From: Diphasiastrum complanatum
Lineage: Eukaryota; Streptophyta; Lycopodiopsida; Lycopodiales; Lycopodiaceae
Assembly: GCA_029204225.1 (NCBI GenBank)
Contig: CM055100.1
Span: 46,698,073 to 46,762,072, forward strand
Length of the DNA stretch: 64,000 bases
Reading direction: 5' to 3'
Under the pieces are notes generated by a model. It searched no databases. It saw nothing but the letters and a program-made list of their open reading frames with translations, and had not been told where the DNA came from. A program made the translations under genes and the position numbers. Shown in pieces: positions 34,865 to 48,109 of the stretch; position 1 is the first letter of the stretch; every line of letters starts with the position of its first letter.

Positions 34865-36261
34865 CTAGTAAAGAGTGCCCGTCATTGATGGGCAATGGAC
34901 GGCTGACGACGATCTTTGTGGCAGCTCGTGGTCGAGACATGTGGATGATGCTCAGAGCGGGCGATTGATGATTGAAGGCGGCCGACGACCAACAATTTGG
35001 GTTAGGACCGATGGTTTAAGTCGAAGGCCAATGGTTTGGGTCAAAAGTTCTCAATGACAATTAGAGAAATTTCGGGTGGTGGCCAATGGTTTGGGTGACG
35101 GCCAATGATCGTACAAATACAGTGTGGATTTAGGTGGCCGCCGACGATATGGATGACGGCCGATGATTTGGATGGTGGCCGATCTCGCACATCTCGCATC
35201 TCGAATATGTAATATATCTCATATATCTCAGCCATAGTAGAGGTCAAAATTTAACCATGTTTAACAATAGCACAAGGAGTATCTTAATAAAAAGTTGACG
35301 GGCGGTAGGCCCATATGTGTTTGCAAATGTCTGTTAATGGGCGGCCCACAGTTGAATATGTTGTTCATGCATGTGTGTTTTGTTGGGGTTCGATGCTCAG
35401 CCTCCATAATGAGCATCCTAAAAGTCGTACAAAACCCAGAAAAAGAAGGCTGGAGTTTTTCAGAAGGTCAAAAAATTCAGTGTCGGATTTTTTTCGACCC
35501 AATGTCATCCTTGTCATTTTACTTTTTGACCCAGTGTATAAATTCGACCCATTATAAATTCGATACTTTCGGTCAGAAATCCGAGTTTTTGGAAAAATTT
35601 GAGTCTTTGAAAAAATTCGATTCGTCGAAAAAATTCGAGCCTTCGAAAAAAAATTGGAGTCTTCGAAAAAATTTGAGTCTTTGGCAAAATTCGAGCCTTA
35701 AGAAAAATTCTGAGTTGACAGTACAAAGGATCGGATTGTACTCTGGGTCGAAAAAATACCAAAGGATTAAAAGTATAAAAAAGGGTCGAAATAAATCCAC
35801 CTCGATCCAATCTGATCCAAGGTTGGAAAATTCTTCTTTGCCAAGCTCAACCTTGGGTCGAAAAAATTCGAGTCTTTGGAAAACTTTGAGTCTTTGGAAA
35901 ATTCGAGTCGTTGGAAAAATTCGATCCTTTGGAAAAATTCGAGTCTTCGGAGAAAAAATTTGAGTCTTTGAAAAAATTCGAGTCCTCGAAAAAATTCTGA
36001 TTTGACAGTACAAAGGGTCGAAAATATACAAAGGGTCGGACTTTACTCTGGGTCGGAAAATATACAAAGGGCCGAATTTTACTTTGGGTCAAAAAATATA
36101 CAAAGGGTCGAAATACATCCGCCTCGATCCGATCCGATCCAGAGTAAAAAAATCCTTCTTTGTCACTTTGCCACGTAGGCTTGAGTGGACCTAGAGAGAG
36201 AAAGAGTGGGGCTCAAATGCTGCCATGTGGCAAGCCACGTAGGCCTACCATAGGCCTTTTA
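34865..36261 (-). mobile_element. Helitron-like element H3, 5' truncated
   Basis: 3' end on the left: CTAG at 34865-34868, hairpin 34876-34894 (one mismatch), beside (TA). Inside are ggccgacgat-type repeats, an ~18-bp minisatellite ttcgagtctttggaaaaa (35575-35990) and gatccgatccgatcc, then gccacgtaggcttgag. It parallels H5 (45643-47187) and stops at 36261 where copia DNA begins. Non-coding; the Phe/Lys-rich frames are minisatellite translation. Confidence 0.62.
35575..36060. repeat. ~18-bp minisatellite (ttcgagtctttggaaaaa)
   Basis: Degenerate head-to-tail units interrupted by ctgagttgacagtacaaagg. Related arrays are at 38345-38870 (opposite strand) and 46515-46950, all inside Helitron-like elements. 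Confidence 0.75.
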
Positions 36262-36554
36262 CTTGCTGGATTCTAAGAAGACACCAATCACCTATTGTGA
36301 CAACCTTTCAGCCCAAAGCTAGGCAACCAATCCAGTTTTCCATGCTAGAAGCAAGCACATTGAGATTGCTCATCACTTTGTGAGGGATCAAGTCATTGCC
36401 AAAGAGGTGGAGCTTCAACATGTCTCTTCATTGGAGTGTGTGGCTGATATCTTCACCAAACCATTGGAAAAGAACCTGTATTATAAGCATAGATCTAATC
36501 TTGGAATGTGTTCACGATCTATTTTAAAACTAGCATCCAATGTTGAAGAGGGAG
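36262..36554 (+). pseudogene. copia RNase H C-terminal fragment
   Basis: Reads DSKKTPITYCDN, then TAG, then ARSKHIEIAHHFVRDQV and VADIFTKPLEKN, the standard end of plant copia RNase H, followed by the polypurine tract gttgaagagggag (36542-36554). The rest of pol is missing on the left. Its last codons (KLAS) and polypurine tract match the copia at 60887-60915. Confidence 0.85.
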
Positions 36555-37208
36555 TGTGAAAATTGTCAACATTTCCTAGCTAGTTTGAGGCCTAAATTGG
36601 CAATTTTTGTACATAGTTTTGGATCTAACCTTTCACACGTGTGAAAGAGACCTAGATACTTTTATTCTAGTATATATTTCATGTTGAAGAAGTCTCAAAC
36701 TTCGGGACCTTCAAAATGACACCAAAATCATGTTATTTGGACATATAGGCCAAAATTGGCTATTTTAGGCTACTGGTGCCCTAAAATTGGGTCCTAAGTT
36801 CTAGAGAGAGGAGAGAGAGTCATCTCTCTCACCTATGTTAGGCTGAAATTCGTGGAGAATAGGTTGGAGAAACTTATTGTATTGTTGAGAGAGATCAATA
36901 GATCATTGTCACAGTTTCTTCCTCCATTGAGAGCATTGCTTTGTATATTGTCTTCAAGCTTTTGTGTATGATCTTAAGAGGTTTCCAAAAGTGGTAGGCT
37001 GCTGTTGTAGGGCTGGTATGCTGTTGTTTTGGCTGTCATAAGTACCTTTTATTAGTTTTTTTTGTCTCTTGAATGCTTTGTCAAGTTAATGTATATCAAA
37101 GGTAGCATTAGGATGCTTTGCCATTTCTAGCTTTTGTAGCTTGTTGTGCAAAGATCTTAGCCAAGTATTTTGGGAGTTTGGATCCATTCAAGATCCACTT
37201 TTTTCACA
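36555..37208 (+). repeat. copia 3' LTR
   Basis: 654 bp, TGTGAAAATTGTCAAC to ..ttttttcaca; same length and ends as the minus-strand LTR at 60233-60886. It contains an acacgtgtg motif and an agagagaggagagagagt block. Confidence 0.85.
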
Positions 37209-37321
37209 CCCCATACATGCATCCTCCTCCCCAAGTGTTTTAGTTTAAAAAAAGCTCATGCATGGGTGAGGGGAGGAGGATATGGTACACTCATACACAT
37301 GTGCAAAATTGTACATAAGTT

Positions 37322-37371
<50 letters not shown>

Positions 37372-37382
37372 CACATATTTAT

Positions 37383-37465
<83 letters not shown>

Positions 37466-37695
37466 TACACACATGTGTGTGTGTATACACACACACACAC
37501 ATATAAACATACACACATCTATATATTTATTTAAACTTATGTACAATTTTTTGCATGTGTATGGGTGCATCCATGCATCCTTCTCTCCTCACCCATGCAT
37601 ACACATTTTTTGAAATAAATACAATGGGGAGTAGGATGCATGTATGGGGAAAAGGATGCATGGCCCTCCTCCCCATGCATTCATCTAAGGGGACT

Positions 37696-37698
<3 letters not shown>
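37209..37698. repeat. Repeat unit R copy with (TA)/(CA) microsatellites
   Basis: Unit R pieces flank a compound microsatellite at 37326-37520: (TA)n, (CA)n, (TA)n, then mixed CA/GT. Reading frames here are repeat artefacts. No gene. Confidence 0.7.
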
Positions 37699-37740
<42 letters not shown>

Positions 37741-38967
37741 GTTCCACTCAAGCTTGCATGGCATGCATACTTACGTGGCTTAGTTGGCTTGCCACACAAG
37801 CCTATGTGATAGACTGCAACATGCCTGCATGGTAGACGCAAGCCTATGTCATGCCTAGATGACCTGCCACACAAGCCTATGATAGGCCTACATGGCTTGC
37901 CACATGGCAACTTGCGAGCCCCATCTCTCGCTCTCTCTCTAGGTCCACTCCAGCCTACATGGTAGAGCTTGGTTGGCTTGCTATGCAAGCCTATGTTAGA
38001 AGTACGTTGTTTGCCACGTATGCCTACCGTTAGACCCATGCCATGCCTATGTGGCCTGCTATGCAAGCCTATGGTAGGCCTGCGTGGCTTGCCATGCAAC
38101 AACTTTCCATTTCATTCTTAAACTTGACAAATGCAGCAAACACTTCATCCTTGGTTTTAAGAAAATAGACCCAACTATACCTACTAAAGTCATCAATAAA
38201 AGTTGCATACATTTTTGTCCCACCATTGCTAGTTGTACTAAAAGAATGAAGATCCGAATGCACAAGTTTAAAAGCTTCTTTAGATCTAGAAGCAGATCTA
38301 GTATAAGCAAGTCTATGAGATTTGGACAAGGCACAATGTTTTTGAATGACTGGAATTTTTTGAATGACTCGAATTTTTGAATGACTCGAATTTTTTGAAT
38401 GACTCGAATTTTTGAATGACTCAAATTTTTTGAACGACTCAAATTTTTTGAATGACTCGAATTTTTCCAAAGACTCGCATTTTTTCAATGGATCGAATTT
38501 TTTCAAAATATCCAATTTTTTCAATGACTCAATTTTTTCCTAAGACTTGAATGTTTCCAATGTATCAAGCTTTTCTTAATGACTCAAATTTTTTTGAAAA
38601 TTTAATTTTTTCAATGACTCGAGTTTTAAAGGATCGAACTTTTCCAAATACTCAAATTTTTTCGAAGGATCGAACTGTCAACTCAAATTTTTCTAAAGGA
38701 TCGAAGGACTCTTTGTACTGTCAAGTCAAATTTTTCAAAAGACTCGAATTTTTCCAAAGACTCGATTTTTTTTTTCCAAAGACTCGAATTTTTTCGAAGA
38801 CTAGAATTTTTCCAAAAACTAGAATTTTTTTGAAGACTCGAATTTTTTCAAAGACTCGAATGTTAGATATTCGAGATGCGAGATCTGCGAGATCAGCCAT
38901 CATCCAAATCATAGGCCGCCACCTAGATCGGTCTCCATTGCCCGTCAACGACGGGCACTCACAACTA

Positions 38968-38968
<1 letters not shown>
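37699..38968 (+). mobile_element. Helitron-like element H4 carrying a copia fragment
   Basis: 3' end: hairpin 38939-38957, then 7 nt and CTAG 38965-38968 followed by (TA)n. Probable 5' side: (TC)n at 37699-37736 followed by gtagttccactcaagc, which also begins H5 on the minus strand. Inside: cggcaagccatgtagg-type repeats (37740-38100), a copia integrase piece (38104-38341) and the 18-bp minisatellite (38345-38870). No Rep/helicase, so non-autonomous. Confidence 0.6.
38104..38341 (-). pseudogene. Captured copia integrase core fragment
   Basis: On the minus strand reads HCALSKSHRLAYTRS ... LVHSDLHS ... TFIDDFSRYSW ... FVKFKNEME, part of a copia integrase including the first catalytic Asp. It matches 63264-63504 of the copia element below and is bounded on both sides by H4 sequence. 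Confidence 0.8.
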
Positions 38969-39626
<658 letters not shown>

Positions 39627-39789
39627 GAACAGTACTGAATTGTTACACTGTTGTGAATAGGATCATCGTAATATATAATATCGGGCCACATGGCACCAAA
39701 ATGGGGTACAATGATGTTCCATGAACATAATGAAAACTACACAACTAAGGCTCGTCAGAGTCATGATAGGAACCATCATCTGAATCTGT

Positions 39790-42450
39790 GTCTGACTGCA
39801 GATCCCAAAGGACTATAGATGAATCAGAACTGGAGGGAGCCATATGTCGTGGTGTGGCCCTGGTTCTGCCACATGCTCTGGCTCTTTGCTGCGTGCTCTG
39901 GCTCTGGATCCTCCCTCTGTCTCTACCTATGCCTCTGTCTCTCTCTCCTCCTTTGGCCCCCCTCTGCCTACCCCACCCTTGTGTCTACCCTTGCGTGTCT
40001 GTGTGTCAGGTGGGTGTGATCCAACGCCCTAGGATGGCCCTACCCACCATGATGATGTCTGGCCGACGGTTGCTTGTGATGCTCCACTCATGTCTACAAA
40101 AAACAAACTCAATCCCTCCTCCCAGAACCTCTAGGTCTCCCCCTAGGCCTACATGCAGGAATGACAGGCTCCTCCTCTGTCTCCGCATCAAGGTCCACCA
40201 ACAAGTCAGCCAGGTCATCCATCCCCTTGTGCCTTCGCCCCCATCTCCTCATCCTCCTCCATATCTCCCTCAACCCACTCCTCCTCCTCCTAATAGTCAG
40301 TCCCAAGCTCCTCTCGACCCTCCAAGCCCTCATCATCCCCCTCCTCAGCCCTATCCCTCTGCATGTCTGCCCTCCTCGGACGTCGTAGACCGTGCGTCAG
40401 CCTACGCCTATCTATATAACTCTCTATAGATCTCATCATCCATCTCTTCATGCGTGGGTGGTGCCCGAGGAGCAGCAGCTACTGAATCCACCAAGCAAAT
40501 GTCAGGGTTCGCCTACAACCAAACATAATACATTGTTGTCAACAATTTATTACATAATTCGAAAGCAATTCGGTTTGTCAAAGCACCGCAAGAAATAGGG
40601 GGTGATGATGTGACTCACCTCGAGCATCTGTCCCCCTCCTCCTGTGCGTCTCAACTTACGGCTGTTGGTGTTCACAAACACCAACCGCCTACACTGCTCG
40701 ATGGACAACTTGTTCCTCTTATAAGTGTGATTCAAAGCCCAGGTGCTCCAATTTCGCTCGCAAGCTCCTGCTGAACAGTCCTGTGCAATTAGGACTCTCT
40801 CGGCCAATCGTCGCAGGTCACCTGTGTCGCACCCATGGTAGCCCCACCATTAAACAGGCCTCAACATATCCTTCCTCCGTCGATTCTGCTCTCCATCAAA
40901 AGGAAAAGGGTAGCGCTCAAAGATCAGCAGCTGGTATGCAATGTTAGTGAGCATCAGACCAGTTGGGCAGAAGTAAAAACATGGCTCGTGTAAGTCCTCT
41001 TGAATTCACACACTAGAAATGAGCACACTATAGTCACTACTACAGTACTTAGCCTACCAAGCAATTTATCACATGTACCTGGTCTAGGCCATACGCGCTC
41101 TGTGTACTCCACCCATCCTTGGTGTAGCTCCCGATCGTCCCAATCCCGAGTCTCGTGCCACAAGGGGTGCAATATGTGGGCTACGGCATGGATGGATTGG
41201 TGGAAGTAGTCTCATCTGGTCTCCTAGATACGTGAGATCTCACGACTCCTATAGCAGACAAATTACAACAATCATGTAACCATAGCTACCACAGCATAAA
41301 AAAATGAATCAAACTTGAGTGGGAAACAACAAACTAGACACTGAAGAGTCATACATATGCTCGACCAAGGCTGACGTCAAAATCCCCTCGCCAATGCGGT
41401 CCATGAACTCGTAAATGAGGTCAAGAGTGCATCCCTCACGGTCTACCAGGCATAGCACTCTGAAAATGGGTAGAAGAACCACCCCATTAATCCCCTCAGC
41501 ATCTGTCCAGAACTTCTCACCGAACACAGTGGACCGGAAAAACATCGCATGTGGGACGTCCATGAATTCTCGAAAGGACTCACTGGAAACCATCTGCCGC
41601 AATGCGTCCTTCACTACTAATAACTGCTCTAGCACCAAAAAGTAAGAGGCAAAGTGTGTGGGTGTTGGCTTCTTCAGGTTAGGTGAGAGAAGGTGCGGAA
41701 TAGGGCTAGCACACGCCTCTTATTAGTAACAAAAGTGACCAGGCGCATGGCCGTAGAAGTGACCTGCAACACAGACATCCAGTAAAAAATTTAGACAGTA
41801 ATTAAGATGTGCTTAGCAGCATGGAGCAGGCATCAATCAAGATAGCATAGCAATTGGAGAAACCAATACCATTCTGATCCATGGAAGTGCACACAGGTCA
41901 TGGATGAGCAAGTCTATGCAATGTGCAGCACAGGGTGTCCACACAATGCTAGAGTGCTCCCTCATCATAATCTCTCCCAATTGCTTGTTGTTCAAAACAT
42001 TGTCTGTGAAAACCTGAACCACATGCTCCACCCCAATGTCAGCAATACCGTCTCTAATAACCTCCCATATGAAATCGGCTGTGATGGCATCACCACCTCA
42101 AGTGGCATCCACGCCACGTAGGAATACTGTGCCAAGTGCGCAAGAAACCAAGACATTGATGACGGATCGCCGACGAATGTCGGTCCATCCATCACTCAAT
42201 ATCGTGCATCCATATCTGCCACAAAACACCCATTAGCCAAATGCAAAAATTGCGCCACGAGTCAACCCTAAACGCATGCAATGGGTTTATGGAAACAAAG
42301 TACTTACATTTGCCAAGCTGAGCGAATGGAACTCAGCTCCAGTGTGATGGTCTCCTCCTTCTGACGGAGCATCCTGCCTCGCAATGCCTCTCATCTGAGA
42401 GGTGTCAATGTAGCATCCACGGCTGCCATCTGTGTGCAAAACTCCTCGAA
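39790..42450 (-). pseudogene. hAT transposase pseudogene
   Basis: Minus strand, N- to C-terminal: LSDGWTDIRRRSVINVLV (DUF659-type) near 42190, VVQVFTDN and WTPCAAHCIDLL (41900-42030), then RQMVSSESFREF and FWTDAEGI..VLCLVDREG (41309-41640), CERNWSTWALNHTYKRNKL (hAT dimerisation region, 40690-40760), and an acidic then GRPRG basic tail (40109-40336). These are the landmarks of plant hAT transposases. At least one TGA interrupts the DUF659 part (about 42116) and the blocks lie in different frames, some perhaps separated by introns. I did not identify terminal inverted repeats. GC-rich DNA at 39800-40430 is the acidic tail on this strand; the proline-rich plus-strand frame is its shadow. Confidence 0.75.
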
Positions 42451-42497
42451 AACCCAAGTGTTAGCAACAACAAAGAAAATGTCGCACTCATAAAAGC

Positions 42498-43800
42498 TCA
42501 CCATTCAAGATGGATTACTATTTCGGACTGAAAAAGTTTGCGTACCTGCTAGTGATGATGAGCTCAAACGGAAGATTTTGATTGAATGTCATGACATACC
42601 CTGTGCATAACATCCCGGTATACACAGGACTCTAGATTTGGTTAAGAGAAAATTTTACTGGCCAAAGCTCAAGCCATATGTCGAGTCATATGTTGTTAAA
42701 TGCAAGCCCTGTCAGCTTGCAAAGGCTGAACGCCATAAGGCTGGTGGTTTGTTGCATCCGTTAGATATCCCAGATAAGAAATGGGAAAGCATATCTATGG
42801 ATTTTATAGTTGGACTTCCAAAGATCCAACGACAAAATGATTCTATTTGGGTTGTAGTAGATCGGTTAATTCAGTTAGCTGCATTCGTACCAGTCAAGTC
42901 AACTATAAAAGCTTCTGATTTAGCCCAGATTTTTGTTGAGAGATTATTCGGTTGTATGGTCTGTCAAGTGACATTGTTAGTGATAAAGATGCTAAGTTCA
43001 CAGATCACTTTTGGTCAGCAATATTCCATAAACTAGAAACTTCTTTGAATTTAAGTTCTTATGATCGTCCTGAATCAGATGGCCAGACTGAAAGGACTAA
43101 TCAAACTATGGAAGATATTTTGAGGACATATGTTTCTCACAGGCAATCTCATTGGGAAGATCATCTCCCACTAGTTGCGTTTGCATATAATAGTAGAAAA
43201 CATTCTGCTACAGATTACAGTCCTTTTATGTTTATGTACGATTTTCAACCTAGATCTCTAGTAAATGTTGAGATGAAGTCTGTTAAGGTCCAGAGGTTGC
43301 TGGTTTTTTGCATGATATGCAAGAAATGTTGCAAGTGGATAAGGATAAACACTATACCGATCTTAAGAGATCTCCAAGAGATCTTAAAGTTGATGATTGG
43401 GTACATCTTAGGATTCCAAAAGATTCTAACACGTTAAGTATAGGGAAGCATTATAAGCTGCCTATCCGTTATTGTGGACCTTTCAGGATTGTACGTAGAA
43501 TTGGTTCTTTGGCATATGAACTCGATCTTCAAGGAAAATCGACTGCACACCGAGTGTTTCATATAAGTCATTTGAAACTAAGTTTACATGATGGTGATAC
43601 AGTCGGATCGGATGACGATTTATCCCATTTGGAAGATTTGCCGCTTAGTGTACCTTTGGAACCTGAGAAAGTGCTCAGAACCAGAAATAAATAGTTGAGA
43701 AATCATTCTATCTCTGAATGCTTAATTCGGTGGAAGGGTCATACTGAGAATGATGATTCGTGGGAAAGAGTTGATAGCATAAAGAAGATTTCTTGAATTT
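42498..43800 (+). pseudogene. gypsy-2b integrase and chromodomain remnant
   Basis: Second copy of the gypsy-2 3' half. It keeps HKAGGLLHPLDIPDKKW and SMDFIVGLPK, which gypsy-2a has lost, then SDKDAKFTDHFW, DGQTERTNQTMEDIL and GPFRIVRRIGSLAYELD. A frame change near 42945 and another near 43300 break it. The chromodomain-like tail ends near 43780. The left edge at 42498 abuts hAT DNA. Confidence 0.83.
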
Positions 43801-43837
43801 TAGTTTCTAAGGATAGAAACAGTTAAGGAGGGAAGAA

Positions 43838-44388
43838 TGCTATGTCCATGACCAGTACATAGGATATAGTATACTCCTAGTCTTGGATACATGAAGGTAC
43901 TCCAGTGAAACAAGCCATTAGTTATGCCACGTCATATTGGACGTGGCCCGAAAGTAACTAATATCCTTGTGAGGCCCAGAACACACTAAATGGAGTTTAG
44001 ACAAGGTATGAGACAGTGTATGCATGTGTAGAGTTATCAATAGCAATTCTATGAATAGTTGGTCCATGCACAGGACTCTATTCTAGGTGAATCTATGTAT
44101 AGAGAACATAGAGCTATGCATGGCTATGTGCTCAGGATGTTTTTGGCTCTATATAAGAGGTCCAAACTCACCCTACTCCTCATCATAGTTCTTGATTCAT
44201 TGCCAGGCTCTCACTCTACTTTCATGCTTCTTGTTCTTTGGCTTGGGGCGAGGCTTCTAGAGATTGATTGGATGCTTCTACTTGGTTGGGTGGTTTCTCC
44301 ACAGTGTCTTATCCTTTCGTGTTTAGAATTTGTAACAAAAATCTAAAGAGCTTCCCTTATATCTCCCTCCTCTTTTTTCAATTGTGCA
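43838..44388 (+). repeat. gypsy-2b 3' LTR (right edge tentative)
   Basis: TGCTATGTCCATGACC after aaggagggaagaa, TATA-like ctatataag at 44149, putative end ..caattgtgca at 44388. 551 bp against 553 for gypsy-2a. Confidence 0.65.
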
Positions 44389-45642
44389 TTTTTAGGCCCA
44401 TGGATAAAAGCTTGTGGGTAACAATTTAGGAGTTAAAGCTAGTGCGTTTGGGCTTGTGGTTAAACATTCCTGAAAACAGGCCAAGATAGGGATTTGAAGG
44501 ATTAAAGAAAAAAGAAGCAGTTTAAGGTAGTCAAAGAATTTTTTTTGATTCATGGTTTATGGGTAAAACTTTGGTAATTCAAAATAAATAAAAAAGCCAT
44601 GTAATAAAGATTATTGGCTAGAGTTTAAAGCACATTGAAGTGTGTGAAGAAAAACCTTAACTTCAAACTTCAAATATTTGAATTTAGAGGAAGATATTGG
44701 AATTTAGTGGGTGGGAGGGAGAGGGTGGGGAATCTTTTTGGGGCCCAACCCTCAATGCACATAATGTGCAAATGTATGGGGATATGCACTTCCCCCATAT
44801 ATGCATCCTCCTCCCTTCATTTTTTAGTTAGAAAGGTGTATGCATGGGTGGGGAAGAGGAGGATGCATGTGCGCCCATACACATGCGCACCACATGTGCA
44901 CAAATAGTTTTATATATATAGATATATCTATATATATTTAAACTTATGTACACTTTTGCGCATGCGTATGGTTGCACCATGCATGCTCCTACCCTTACCC
45001 ATGCATGAGCTTTTTCTAACTAAAAAACTTGGGGAGGAGGATGCATGTATGGGAAAAGGGTGCATGGCCCTCCTCCTCATACATGCATCTAAGGGGCCCA
45101 CTCCAAATTCAAATTATCCTTTACCAACACACATAGTGTTTTGAAGTGTATAAATGGTGGGCCAAGATAGGGATTTGAAGGATTGAAAAAAAAAAAACAC
45201 AGTTTTAGGTGGTCAAAAGAAATTTTATGTTCATGATTTATGGGTAAAACTTTGGTAACTCAAAATAAATTAGAAAGCCACATAATAAAGATTATTGGCT
45301 AAAGTTTAAAGCACATCGAAGTATGTGAAGAAAATAAAACTTTAACTCCAAACTTCAAATATTTGAATATAGAGAAAGATATTTGAATTTAGTGATTGGG
45401 AGGGAGAGGGTGGGAAATCTTTTTGGGGCCCACCCCTCAATGCACACAATGTGCAAATGTATGGGGATATGCACTTTTCCCATACCTGCATCCCTCTCCC
45501 CATCATTTTAAGTCAAGAAAGTGTGTATGCATGGGTGAGGAGGGGAGGATGCATGGTTGCACCCATACACATGCGCACCACATGCGCACAAATAGTTTTA
45601 TATATATAAATATATGTGTATATATATATAGACATATATATA
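44389..45642. repeat. Repeat unit R, two copies (2b block)
   Basis: Matches 33092-33840 and 34385-34860. The palindrome and H2 found between those units in the first block are absent; the units meet at about 45152. No gene. Confidence 0.6.
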
Positions 45643-47899
45643 CTAGTAAACAGTGCCCGTCGTTGACGGGCAATGGACGGCTGAAGACGATCTATGTGGC
45701 GGCTTGTGGTTGAGTTGTGTGGATGATGCTCAGAGCGGACGATTGATGATTGAAGGCGACCGACGACCGACAATTTGGGTTAGGACCGATGGTTTAAGTC
45801 GAAGGTCAATGGTTTGGGTCAAAAGTTGTCAGTGACAATTAGAGAAAATTTTGGGTGGCGGCCAATGGTTTGGGTGGACGGCCAATGATCGTACAAATAC
45901 GGTGTGGATTTAGGTGGCCGCCGACGATATGGGTGACGGCCGATGATTTGGATGGTGGCCGATCTCGCACATCTCACATCTCGAATATGTAATATATCTT
46001 ATATATCTCAGCCATAGTAGAGGTCAAAATTTAACCATGTTTAACAATAGCACAAGGAGTATCTTAATAAAAAGTTGACGGGCAGTAGGCCCATCTGTGT
46101 TTGCGAATGTCTGTTAACGGGCGGCCCACAGTTGAAAGTGAATATGTTGTTCATGCATGTGTGTTTTGTTGGAGTTCGAAGCTCAGCCTCAATAATGAGC
46201 ATCCTAAAAGTTGTACATAACCTAGAAAAAGAAGGCTTGAGTTTTTCAAAGGTCGAAAAATCTAGTGTCGGATTTTTTTTCGACCCCATGTCATCCTTTT
46301 CAAAAAGAAATTTTTTGACCTTGGATCGGATCGGATCGGATCAAGACAAAAATTATCCGGACGTGTTCAACCTTGGATTGGGTCCAATCGGTCTGATAAA
46401 TCCGACCCATGTGCATATTTTCACTCTAGTATAAATTTTCAACCCTTTGTTTATTTTTCAATACTACGTTACTTTTTGACCCAGTGTATTAATTTGACCC
46501 ATTATAAATTCGATACTTTCGGTCAGAAATTCGAGTATTTGGAAAAAATTGAGTCATTGAAAAAATTCGACTCTTCGAAAAAATTCAAGTCGTCGAAAAA
46601 AAATTTGAGTCTTCGAAAAAATCGAGTCTTTGGAAAAATTCGAGCCTTTGGAAAAATTCTGAGTTGACAGTACAAATGATTGGATTGTACTCTGGGTCGA
46701 AAAAATTCCAAAGAATCAAAAATATAAAAAAGGGTCGGAATAAATCCACCTCGATCCAATCTGATCCAGAGTTGGAAAATGCTTCTTTGCCAAGCTCAAC
46801 CTTGGGTCGGAAAAATTTGAGTCTTTGGAAAACTTTGAGTCTTTGGAAAATTCGAGTCTTTGGAAACATTCGATCCTTTGGAAAACTTTGAGTCTTTGGA
46901 GAAAAAATTCGAGTCTTTGGAAAAATTTGAGTCCTCGAAAAAATTCTGATTTGACAATACAAAGGGTCGGACTTTAGTCTGGGTCAGAAAATATACAAAG
47001 GGTCGAATTTTACTTTGGGTCGAAAAATATACAAAGGGTCGGAATAAATCCGCCTCGATCCGATCCAGAGTAAAAACATCCTTCTTTGTCACTTTGCCAC
47101 GTAGGCTTGAGTAGACCTAGAGAGAGAAAGAGGTGGGGCTCAAAAGCGGCCATGTGGCAAGCCACGTAGGCCTATCATAGGCCTTTTGTGTAGCAGGCCA
47201 TATAGGCCTGCTATCTACCAAGCCTATCATACACTGCCACGTGGCAAGTCATCTATGTCTTCTACGTGGCGAATCATGCAGGCTTGGGTTAGCCACGTAG
47301 GCCTATCATAGGCTGGCAAGCCAACCAGGCCTACGTGGTCTGCTATCTGCCAAGCCTGTCACACATTGCCATGTGCAAACCACGTACGTCTGTGCCACAT
47401 GGCAAATCATGCAGGCTTGAGGTTTGCCATGTGGCAAGCCATGTAGGCCTGTCATAAGCTTGTATGGCAAGCCAACCGAACTCTACCACATAGGCTTGAG
47501 TGGATCTAGAGAGAGACATATATAGGTGGGCTCGAATGTTGTCACGTGGCAAGCCATGCAGGCCTACCATAGGCTTGCATGGTAGGCCACATAGGCATGG
47601 CATGGGTTTAATGGTAGGCCTACATGGCAAACAACGTAGTTCTAACATAGGCTTGCATAGCAAGCCAACCAAGCTCTACCATGTAAGCTTGAGTGGACCT
47701 AGAGAGAGAGAGAGATGGGGCTCGCAAGTTGCCATGTGGCAAGCCATGTAGGCCTATCATAGGCTTACGTGGCAGGTCATCTAGGCATGACATAGGCTTG
47801 CATCTGCCATGCAGACATGTTGCAGTCTGCCACATAGGCTTGTGTGGCAAGCCAACTAAGCTTTGCCACGTAGGTATGCCATGCAGGCTTGAGTGGAAC

Positions 47900-47934
<35 letters not shown>
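45643..47934 (-). mobile_element. Helitron-like element H5, longest copy
   Basis: 3' end on the left: CTAG 45643-45646, 7 nt, perfect hairpin TGCCCGTCGTTGACGGGCA (45654-45672), beside a TA-rich site. Then H3-like interior with the 18-bp minisatellite (46515-46950), gatccgatccaga, and ~700 bp of ggcaagccatgtaggcct-type repeats (47110-47890). The right side ends in (GA)n at 47902-47932, equal to the (TC)n start of H4. About 2.3 kb, no coding domain. Confidence 0.62.
47110..47895. repeat. Degenerate ggcaagccatgtagg repeats
   Basis: Many partly palindromic units such as gccatgtggcaagccatgta and cctatcataggc. 47520-47890 is the inverted counterpart of 37740-38100, about 9.5 kb away. Confidence 0.7.
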
Positions 47935-48109
47935 TCAAATGTCTCTCTCCCCCTCTCTCTCCCTCTCTTTGTCTCTCTCCCTCTTTTCTCTCCCTCCCTC
48001 TCTCTCCACGATCCATCTCTCCTTTCCTCCGTCTCTCAAGATCCTCCTTCCAACATAGGAAGAGCGCTCCAGCTGAGGCACAAAAAAGAGAAGTTTTGGC
48101 AGCATAGTG
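47935..48109. other. Pyrimidine-rich tract
   Basis: ctctccctctctttgtctctc-like DNA, no gene. Confidence 0.5.

Noticed and set aside
35095-35230. ggccgacgat-type repeats as a riboswitch or ncRNA
   Set aside because: They are short degenerate repeats in the Helitron-like subterminal region, also present in H5, with no consistent structure besides the 3' hairpin.
35295-36092. Long Phe/Lys/Ser-rich frames on both strands
   Set aside because: They are translations of the ~18-bp ttcgagtctttggaaaaa minisatellite; all frames give repetitive peptides.
37170-37613. 147-codon ORF with Tyr-Ile and His-Thr runs
   Set aside because: It is a (TA)n/(CA)n microsatellite read as protein.
39788-40429. 213-codon Pro/Leu/Ser-rich plus-strand ORF
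   Set aside because: The opposite strand encodes the acidic and GRPRG tail of the hAT transposase; the plus-strand frame is its shadow in GC-rich DNA.
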